Below are positions 58,097-64,000 of a stretch of 64,000 bases of DNA, in pieces. The first letter of the stretch is position 1. Each line of letters opens with the position of its first letter. The notes under the pieces were generated by a model. The model searched no databases. It had not been told where the DNA came from and saw nothing but the letters and a program-made list of their open reading frames with translations. This DNA comes from an uncultured Bacteroidales bacterium (GTDB taxonomy: Bacteria; Bacteroidota; Bacteroidia; Bacteroidales; F082). A program made the translations under genes and the position numbers. The stretch covers positions 108,305 to 172,304 of the forward strand of contig CAMHJX010000003.1 of NCBI GenBank assembly GCA_946185535.1, read 5' to 3'.

Positions 58097-60448
58097 TCAT
58101 TCTGTCATCGAATACGGCTTGTCCTCGGGTCTCATGCCACGTTCCAGATTCGGCTCACCATCCATTTCGAAGACCAGTTCCCCACCTTGCATCAATTGCT
58201 CATGGGTGATATATAATTTGCTGATTTCTTTTCCGTTAAATGTCACCTTTTGAATATAACGATTCTCATCACTCACTTTTGGGGCCTTGATTTCCAATGT
58301 CTTGCCATTGCCCAAGCGCACTTTCAGATAGGGCAGATAAGGTGCACCTAATACATATTGGTCGCTGCCGGGACAGACGGGATAGAAGCCCATCGCGGAG
58401 AAGATGTACCAGGCTGACATCTGGCCGCAGTCATCGTTACCGCAGAGGCCGTCGATGTTGTTTTTGTAGAAGCGGTTCATGATTTCGCGCAGCCAGTATT
58501 GGGTCTTGTAGGGTTGTGAAGTCCAGTTGTACAAATAAGCGATGTGATGTGCAGGTTCGTTTCCATGGTTATAGCAGCCCATCAAGCCTTCCTCGGTGAC
58601 ATCTTCCGTGTTCTCGAAGAACTCGGTCGGCAGTTGCATGACGAACAATGTGTCCAAATTACGAACAAACTGTGCGTCACCGCCCATGGCCTCAATGAGG
58701 CCTTTCACATCCTGCGGCACATAGAACGAATACACCCACGAGTTGCCCTCCACGAAGCCTTCGCCTTCGGTGTCGAAGAGGCTGAAGGGTGCTTTCCAAG
58801 AGCCATCGCTCATCTTGGGTCGGGCAAAGCCCAGTCCGGTGTCAAAGGTGTTACGCCAATTGGCAGCGCGCTGTTTGTAGATATTGGCAATTTCTTGGTT
58901 GCCAGCTTTCAATGCAGCTTGGTAAATGGCCCAGTCATCGTAGGCATATTCCAAAGTGATAGAGACGCAGCCATTGTTCTTGTCGAAGGGGACATAACCG
59001 AGTTGTTGGTAGTCATCAAGGTTCACATAATATGGACAAGTTGAACTCTGTTGCATGGCATTTAACATAGCGTCTTTTTGGTCGGCAGTGCCTTTGGCAT
59101 AGGCATCCGAAAGCACCGAAACGGCGTGGTAGCCGATCATGCACCAGTTGTCGTTGCCCATGTGCGACCACACGGGTAGTAGTCCGTGGACGCTCTGTTC
59201 GCTGTGTTTCAGCATGGATTGCACCATGTCGGCATTGCGCTCGGGTTGCAACACATTAAAAAGCGGATGCAAGGCACGGTAGGTGTCCCAAAGCGAGAAT
59301 ACGGTATAGTTGGTAAAGCCCTCGGCTTGGTGGATGTTGTGGTCGAGGCCGCGGTATTGTCCGTCCACATCCATATAGATAGAAGGATTAATCATGGTGT
59401 GATATAACGAGGTATAGAGCATAGCTTTCTGATCCTCAGTGCCTTCGGCTTGCAGGATAGAGAGTTCCTTGTTCCATTTGGATTGCGTTTCGGCCAACAA
59501 TTGCTCAAAATTGCGACCGTCGGTTTCGGCGTGAAGGTTGCGCAAGGCGCCTTCGGTGCTGGTGGCGGAGAGGGCGACTTTCATCTCCAAAGTATTGGGT
59601 TGGTCGAAGGTGAAGTAAGCCACAATCTTGCGCCCCGTCATCTCGGGGAAATTGTGTTTGACATCGAACTTACCCCAACCGCCGTTGTATTTGGGTTTCT
59701 GCAACTCACGGTAGCCATAGTCCTTGATGGGTTGGTTGAAACTGATGGCGAAGTAGGTGTAATTTGTTCTCGCCCAGCCATTGGTGATGCGGTAGCCCGT
59801 CAGCAGGGTGTCGTTTTCCACGCGGAGGTTGGCCCAGAGGGTCTTGCCGTCGTAGTTGTAGATGCCGTGCTGTAAGTCAAGGATGATGCTGCCATTCTGG
59901 CCTTCCGGATAGGTATAGCGATGAATGCCAGCGTGTTCCGTGGCTGTCAGTTGGGCTTTGATGCCATAATCCTGCAAAAACACCTCATAATAACCTGGCA
60001 CGGCTGTTTCTGTGTCATGGCTGAAACGGGAGCGGTAGCCTGCATCGGGGTTGGTTTGTGTACCCGGATTGAACTTGGTTTCTCCCGTGACAGGCATCAC
60101 CAAGATATCGCCCAAATCAGAGTGCCCTGTGCCGCTGAAATGGGTGTGGCTAAAGCCTACTATGGTGCTGTCTTTGTGTTGATAACCAGCGCAGTACTCA
60201 TACACCCGAGGTTGATAAACACCATCGATGTTGTGCGGCACGGTGTCAGTGTCGGGGCTGAGCTGCACGATGCCGAAAGGTGCACAGGCACCTGGGAAGG
60301 TATGCCCCATGCCGTTCGTCCCGATGATGGGATTGACGTATTGGATATAATCGGCAATGTTGTCGTTTTCGGTGGTGGCCTTTGGCTTTTCGGTACAACC
60401 TATGGCCATAAGGCCTAAAACAAACAACAAATAATGGATCTTTTTCAT
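58097..60448 (-). CDS. Glycoside hydrolase family 92 alpha-mannosidase lipoprotein
   Basis: A 783-aa surface or periplasmic lipoprotein (MKKIHYLLFVLGLMAIGC, lipidated Cys at 18). GH92 features: YVNPIIGTNGMGHTFPGACAPFGIVQLSPDT near the N-terminus, GFSHTHFSGTGHSDLGDILVMP, the AYDDWAIYQAAL helical barrel and the C-terminal DDCGQMSAWYIFSAMGFYPVCPGSDQYVLGAP. Known activity: calcium-dependent inverting exo-alpha-mannosidase acting on mannans or N-glycans. It is divergent from dnaG with overlapping promoters. Confidence 0.93.
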   Translation of the reverse strand: MKKIHYLLFVLGLMAIGCTEKPKATTENDNIADYIQYVNPIIGTNGMGHTFPGACAPFGIVQLSPDTDTVPHNIDGVYQPRVYEYCAGYQHKDSTIVGFSHTHFSGTGHSDLGDILVMPVTGETKFNPGTQTNPDAGYRSRFSHDTETAVPGYYEVFLQDYGIKAQLTATEHAGIHRYTYPEGQNGSIILDLQHGIYNYDGKTLWANLRVENDTLLTGYRITNGWARTNYTYFAISFNQPIKDYGYRELQKPKYNGGWGKFDVKHNFPEMTGRKIVAYFTFDQPNTLEMKVALSATSTEGALRNLHAETDGRNFEQLLAETQSKWNKELSILQAEGTEDQKAMLYTSLYHTMINPSIYMDVDGQYRGLDHNIHQAEGFTNYTVFSLWDTYRALHPLFNVLQPERNADMVQSMLKHSEQSVHGLLPVWSHMGNDNWCMIGYHAVSVLSDAYAKGTADQKDAMLNAMQQSSTCPYYVNLDDYQQLGYVPFDKNNGCVSITLEYAYDDWAIYQAALKAGNQEIANIYKQRAANWRNTFDTGLGFARPKMSDGSWKAPFSLFDTEGEGFVEGNSWVYSFYVPQDVKGLIEAMGGDAQFVRNLDTLFVMQLPTEFFENTEDVTEEGLMGCYNHGNEPAHHIAYLYNWTSQPYKTQYWLREIMNRFYKNNIDGLCGNDDCGQMSAWYIFSAMGFYPVCPGSDQYVLGAPYLPYLKVRLGNGKTLEIKAPKVSDENRYIQKVTFNGKEISKLYITHEQLMQGGELVFEMDGEPNLERGMRPEDKPYSMTE

Positions 60449-60468
60449 GGCCTACAGAATTGATTCAA

Positions 60469-60505
60469 TTTGCAAAGGTATGAATTAATTTCGTAGTTTT
60501 GCAAA
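60469..60505. promoter_or_regulatory. Overlapping divergent promoters of dnaG and the GH92 gene
   Basis: For dnaG (+): TTTG 60469-60472 and TAGTTTTG 60494-60501. For GH92 (-): TACCTTTG at 60473-60480 with TTTG at 60502-60505 on the minus strand. The -7 of one lies beside the -33 of the other, so the two polymerases should exclude each other. Confidence 0.65.
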
Positions 60506-60518
60506 ACAAAACACAACG

Positions 60519-62474
60519 ATGGCCATTCCAAGAGAAACAGTGGAGCAAATCCTACAAGCCGCTCACATTGAGGAGGTTGTAGGTGAGTTCGTCACGCTGA
60601 AAAAGCGTGGTTCGAACCTATGGGGAAATTGCCCTTTCCATAATGAGAAAACGCCTTCGTTCAGTGTCAATCCAGCGCGCAACATCTTCAAATGCTTCGG
60701 CTGCGGCAAGGCGGGCGACTCGGCCAAGTTTCTCATGGAACATGAGCATTACACCTATCCCGAGGCTCTGCGTTACCTTGCCAAAAAGTACAACATCAAA
60801 ATCGAGGAGAAACAGCAGACTGCTGAGGAGATCATGCAGCAGAGCATCCGCGAGAAGATGTTCAACATCAACGAGTTCGCCGATAAGTATTTCGTTGATA
60901 CCCTTTGGAATACGGAGGAAGGCAAGACCATTGGCCTTGAGTATTTCCGTGAGCGCGGCTATTTCGACCCCATTATACAGAAATTTCACCTCGGTTACAA
61001 TCCAGCCAAATGGGACGCCTTCACCGAACATGCCAAGAAAAACGGCTATTCTGAAGAGTTGTTGGAGCAAATCGGCCTTTCCATTAAAGGCAACAACGGC
61101 CTCTATGACCGCTACCATGGCCGCGTGATGTTCCCCATCCACAGCCTCACGGGTCGTGTCATCGGCTTCGGTGGCCGTATCCTCACCAACGACAAGAAAA
61201 GCCCGAAATACCAGAACTCGCCCGAGTCGGAGATTTACGACAAGAAACAGACGCTCTATGGCATCTATTTCGCCAAAAATGCCATCGCCAAACAAGACGA
61301 GTGTATCCTTGTGGAAGGCTATTTTGATGTGCTTCGCATGCATCAAATTGGCATCGAGAATGTGGTAGCCAGCAGTGGCACCTCACTGACGATGGAGCAG
61401 ATTCGCCTCGTGAAGCGTTACACGAAGAACATCACCATGCTATACGACGGTGATGCAGCGGGTATCCATGCCGCCTTGCGTGGCACCGACATGATTCTCT
61501 CGGAGGGCATGAATGTCCGTGTGGTGGTATTACCTCCAGAACATGATCCCGACACCTTTGGCAAGGAGTTTTCGACGGAATATGTCAGCAACTACCTGAA
61601 AGAGAACGCAAAAGATTTCATCCGCTTCAAGACCGAACTGTTGCTGAAGGATGCCGAGAACGACCCCATCAAGCGGGGACAGGTCATTCGCGACATCGTG
61701 GAGACCATCTCCGTTATCCCTGACAGCATCTTTCGCATCACCTACGTGAAGGAATGCAGCCGTCTCTTGGACATGCCCGAACAGACGCTCACCAACGAGC
61801 TGAACAAGATATTGCGTTCCAAACTGAAGAAGACTTTAGGCATTGAGGATAATGTGGTTCCCGAAACGGATACCACAACAGTGACACCCAAACAGGAGGA
61901 AACCGTTGAAGACCAGCTGCCGACGGGCTATTATCAGGAGCGTGAATTGGTGAAGTTGTTGCTTATGTACGGCAAAAACACAATCATCGATGAACGAGAA
62001 GATGAAAACGGCGAGAAGGTGTATGAGCAAGTCTCTGTGGCACAGTTGATTGTCGATGACTTGAAGATGGATGGCTTCGTTTTCACCAATGTCGTCAACA
62101 AAAAGGTTTTCGACATCTTCGACCAAGCCATTGATGCAGGCTATATCCCTGATGATCAGGTTTTTGTTTCACATGAGGATGAGACCATTGCCCAATTGGC
62201 TGCCGATTTGCTCTCCACGCCTTACAAGCTTGACCAATGGGAGAAATATGGGATTTTTGTGAAGCGCGAGGAAGACATGTTGAAAGCCACGGTCTTGTCG
62301 TCGATTTACCGTTACAAAGACCTCATCATTGAGGAACGGCGCAAAGCCGTAGAGGAGGAATTGAAAACCGCAACCGACCCCGCCGACCAGCTCATCCTAC
62401 TCAAACAGAAGAAAGACCTCGATGACATCCGCAGGCAAATTAATAAGGAGTTGGGGATAGTTATTGCTAAATAG
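60519..62474 (+). CDS. dnaG: DNA primase DnaG
   Basis: A 651-aa replication primase. The N-terminal zinc-binding domain has CPFHNEKTPSFSV and CFGCGKAGD (CHC2 type, residues about 35-65). The RNA-polymerase-like TOPRIM core contains FGGRILTND, ILVEGYFDVLRMHQIGIENVVASSGTSL and MLYDGDAAGI. The C-terminal helicase-interaction region is present (to VIAK). Complete length, so the chromosomal primase. The methionine aminopeptidase gene follows after a 66-bp repeat. Confidence 0.95.
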   Translation: MAIPRETVEQILQAAHIEEVVGEFVTLKKRGSNLWGNCPFHNEKTPSFSVNPARNIFKCFGCGKAGDSAKFLMEHEHYTYPEALRYLAKKYNIKIEEKQQTAEEIMQQSIREKMFNINEFADKYFVDTLWNTEEGKTIGLEYFRERGYFDPIIQKFHLGYNPAKWDAFTEHAKKNGYSEELLEQIGLSIKGNNGLYDRYHGRVMFPIHSLTGRVIGFGGRILTNDKKSPKYQNSPESEIYDKKQTLYGIYFAKNAIAKQDECILVEGYFDVLRMHQIGIENVVASSGTSLTMEQIRLVKRYTKNITMLYDGDAAGIHAALRGTDMILSEGMNVRVVVLPPEHDPDTFGKEFSTEYVSNYLKENAKDFIRFKTELLLKDAENDPIKRGQVIRDIVETISVIPDSIFRITYVKECSRLLDMPEQTLTNELNKILRSKLKKTLGIEDNVVPETDTTTVTPKQEETVEDQLPTGYYQERELVKLLLMYGKNTIIDEREDENGEKVYEQVSVAQLIVDDLKMDGFVFTNVVNKKVFDIFDQAIDAGYIPDDQVFVSHEDETIAQLAADLLSTPYKLDQWEKYGIFVKREEDMLKATVLSSIYRYKDLIIEERRKAVEEELKTATDPADQLILLKQKKDLDDIRRQINKELGIVIAK

Positions 62475-62481
62475 TCGGGGT

Positions 62482-62547
62482 CTTCGATAGGCTCAGACAC
62501 CCTTAACTCTTGAAAAAGCGAAGGTCCTTGAGCTTGTCGAAAGGCCG
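62482..62547. repeat. 66-bp dispersed inverted repeat between dnaG and map
   Basis: Collinear with the copy at 17637-17702. It encodes the spurious upstream residues RSLSLSKG if the map frame is extended. The map promoter TATTTTTG (62564-62571) begins just after it. Confidence 0.85.
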
Positions 62548-62587
62548 TATTCAAAAAAACACTATTTTTGCACCCAAATTCGTAGAT

Positions 62588-63442
62588 ATGTTTACCAGGC
62601 GTAAAGTATGGCGTGTGCCGGCCGGACAGGAACCGACAGCATTGGACAAGAAAGTGATGGCGATGGAGGCTAAAGGCGCGATGGTGCCCAAGCGTAGCCT
62701 TATTCGCACCCCCGAAGAGATTGAAGGTATCAAGAAGAGTGGTGTCATCAATACGGCTATCCTTGACCTCGTGGGTGAGAAGATTCACGCAGGCATGAGC
62801 ACTTTGGAAATCAACGATCTGGTGCACAACTACACCATCGAGCATGGTGCCATTCCGGCCACTTTGGGCTACGAGGGCTATCCCAAGAGCGTTTGCGTCT
62901 CCATCAACGAGGTGGTCTGCCACGGCATTCCTTCAGCTAAGGAAATTCTTAAGGAAGGTGACATTGTCAATGTGGACTGCACAACGATATTAAATGGCTT
63001 TTATGCAGATGCCTCGCGCATGTATGTCATCGGCAAGACTTCGGCGCGTAAGCAGAAGCTTGTCGATGTGGCCAAGGAATGCCTCTATGTAGGCATGGAG
63101 GCTGCCAAGCCTTTCGGCTTTGTCGGCGACATCGGTAATGCCATCCAACAGCATGCCCACAAAAACGGCTTCAGCGTGGTGCGTGACCTCTGTGGTCATG
63201 GCGTGGGTGTCAAGTTCCACGACGACCCGGAAGTGTTGCATTATGGTAAAAAAGGCACAGGCATGCTCCTTGTCCCTGGAATGGTATTCACCATTGAGCC
63301 GATGATCAACATGGGCACTTGGAAGGTCTTTGTCGACCGCGCCGACGGTTGGACCGTCATTACCGAGGATGAATTGCCCTCAGCTCAGTGGGAGCACACC
63401 TTTTTGATGACCGAGACCGGATTGGAGATTTTGACGCATTAA
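62588..63442 (+). CDS. map: Type I methionine aminopeptidase
   Basis: A 284-aa metalloprotease that removes N-terminal Met. Start ATG 62588 (MFTRRKVWRVPAGQEPTALDKKV) is right: the longer frame consists of repeat DNA and lies upstream of the promoter element. Metal ligands are visible in DIVNVDCTTILNGFYADASRMY (Asp pair), RDLCGHGVGVKFHDDP (His), MVFTIEPMI (Glu) and SAQWEHTFLMTETG (Glu). HGAIPATLGYEGYPKSVCVSINEVVCHGIP is also diagnostic. The N-terminal extension of about 35 residues is usual in Bacteroidota. Confidence 0.94.
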   Translation: MFTRRKVWRVPAGQEPTALDKKVMAMEAKGAMVPKRSLIRTPEEIEGIKKSGVINTAILDLVGEKIHAGMSTLEINDLVHNYTIEHGAIPATLGYEGYPKSVCVSINEVVCHGIPSAKEILKEGDIVNVDCTTILNGFYADASRMYVIGKTSARKQKLVDVAKECLYVGMEAAKPFGFVGDIGNAIQQHAHKNGFSVVRDLCGHGVGVKFHDDPEVLHYGKKGTGMLLVPGMVFTIEPMINMGTWKVFVDRADGWTVITEDELPSAQWEHTFLMTETGLEILTH

Positions 63443-63482
63443 GTGTTACAGGCAAAACACTCTCTTTCCTTGTTCGCCATAG

Positions 63483-63531
63483 AAACCAACAAAGCGCTCC
63501 CTTCTCCGAAACCAGGGAAGCGTTGGTTTTT
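63483..63531 (+). terminator. Terminator after map
   Basis: AAACCAAC...GCGCTCCCT pairs imperfectly with AGGGAAGC-GTTGGTTT and is followed by TTT, 41 bp after the map stop. Confidence 0.6.
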
Positions 63532-63565
63532 AAGATAAAAACTGTCAGCAATAAACAATTGAGAT

Positions 63566-63778
63566 ATGGCACAGATTAAAAGCGAGGTGGCATATCGGGC
63601 CGCTTTGAAAAGAATTGATGAACTTCTTCCGCTGACCGGTGACGATGTACCCGAAGATGACCCGAACATGCTGGAACTTGACATGCTTTCCGACATGGTA
63701 GAGGAATACGAGGACCTTCCTGACTTCGACAACGATTCACCCTTCACGCGTGCGCGCGAAAGCATCCCCTTCGATTAG
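63566..63778 (+). pseudogene. HigA-like antitoxin N-terminal fragment
   Basis: A 70-aa frame. IKSEVAYRAALKRIDELLPL and MLELDMLSDMVEEYED resemble the N-terminal part of HigA-type antitoxins in Bacteroidota, which continue into an HTH domain; none is present here. The end (PDFDNDSPFTRARESIPFD) runs into DNA that on the opposite strand encodes a transposase tail. A 19-bp direct repeat (63713-63731 and 63944-63962) suggests that the gene was truncated by an insertion or recombination. It could also be a genuine small protein. Confidence 0.5.
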
Positions 63779-63982
63779 CGGCCTTAGCTTTTCCTGTTGG
63801 GGCGTGTTGTAAAGTGTTTTAGTGTACAATTCACCGTTTGGCAATCTGATTTTCAGCGTGGTGATGGTTTTGGCTATGAACAGTACCTTGTCAACACTCA
63901 TGTCTATCTTCATCAGGCGCAGCGTTCGTTCCAGCTCCTTGTAGACCTTCCTGACTTCGACAGCTAAAATTTCATGTTTTTC
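63737..63982 (-). pseudogene. C-terminal remnant of a DDE (IS1634-like) transposase
   Basis: A minus-strand frame without a proper start reads VRKVYKELERTLRLMKIDMS, VDKVLFIAKTITTLKIRLPN, GELYTKTLYNTPQQEKLRPL and ends IEGDAFARTREG. This matches the typical C-terminal end of IS1634-type transposases. It is blocked by a stop at 63983-63985, so the rest of the gene, if present, is in another frame or outside the window. It includes one copy of the 19-bp direct repeat. Confidence 0.5.
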
Positions 63983-64000
63983 TTATCGATTGATTATCAA

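Noticed and set aside
62510-62587. N-terminal extension of methionine aminopeptidase
   Set aside because: The extra residues come from the 66-bp repeat and lie upstream of the promoter element TATTTTTG.
1-64000. tRNA or rRNA genes
   Set aside because: I looked for T-loop signatures and cloverleaf potential in the intergenic regions by eye and found none.

Overview
The window reads as a chromosomal segment of a Bacteroidota bacterium, most likely an uncultured gut or rumen type member of the Bacteroidales. The evidence is the promoter grammar (TTTG about 20 nt upstream of TAnnTTTG, seen before many genes), two type IX secretion C-terminal sorting domains, TonB receptors paired with surface lipoproteins, PorT-like outer-membrane barrels, and a rich set of glycoside hydrolases. 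I found no rRNA, tRNA or CRISPR array.

Layout. 0-1.2 kb: 3' part of a polysaccharide flippase. 1.2-8.4 kb: a minus-strand carbohydrate block (GH28, GH106-like rhamnosidase, retaining-type GH97) with a ParD/RelE toxin-antitoxin pair inside it. 8.6-11.3 kb: an ECF sigma / membrane anti-sigma / outer-membrane barrel operon. 11.3-12.8 kb: a DUF4143-type ATPase preceded by an exact 33-bp iteron array. 12.9-15.9 kb: barrel protein, DUF1573 protein and a TPR/HTH membrane lipoprotein. 16.1-19.0 kb: TrkH/TrkA potassium uptake. 19.2-22.7 kb: TonB receptor plus DUF4249 lipoprotein. 22.9-29.0 kb: barrel protein, an AlkZ-like winged-helix protein, acetyltransferase, zinc ribbon, carotenoid-type oxidoreductase, iminopeptidase.

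29.0-39.1 kb is an AT-rich accessory (defence) island, all on the minus strand: a NYN nuclease with an attenuator-like leader, a BcgI-like nuclease-methyltransferase with a frameshifted specificity subunit, a rod-shaped putative ncRNA, a translationally coupled pair of a ComEC-like metallo-beta-lactamase and a trypsin/helical/GreAB-C/PIN multidomain protein, and a Fic protein with 24-bp iterons ending at its start codon. The lactamase/protease-PIN pair is the best candidate here for an undescribed conflict system.

39.8-46.9 kb looks like a xenobiotic-response region: CAT-like acetyltransferase, YjdF, a tandem flavodoxin-fold reductase, a Cys-rich protein and a TonB receptor form one operon, followed by a convergent TetR regulator. 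A 64-bp promoter block of the operon is repeated without gaps before the GIN-domain lipoprotein gene next to tetR, suggesting one regulon. 46.9-54.1 kb holds a PD-(D/E)XK nuclease, a phosphatidyltransferase, a HUH transposase-like fusion, acetyltransferase, and two T9SS-secreted proteins. 54.2-63.8 kb is more core-like (LysE exporter, HdeD, RluA, MnmA, GH92, DnaG, methionine aminopeptidase), interrupted by an IS200-like TnpA in a nest of REP-like hairpins, and ending in a truncated HigA-like ORF beside a transposase remnant.

Across the window three families of small palindromic repeats are scattered, and copies of two of them lie in frame inside genes (the GH106 gene twice, the AlkZ-like gene once). 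Two HUH-family proteins in the same window are plausible sources of such repeats.
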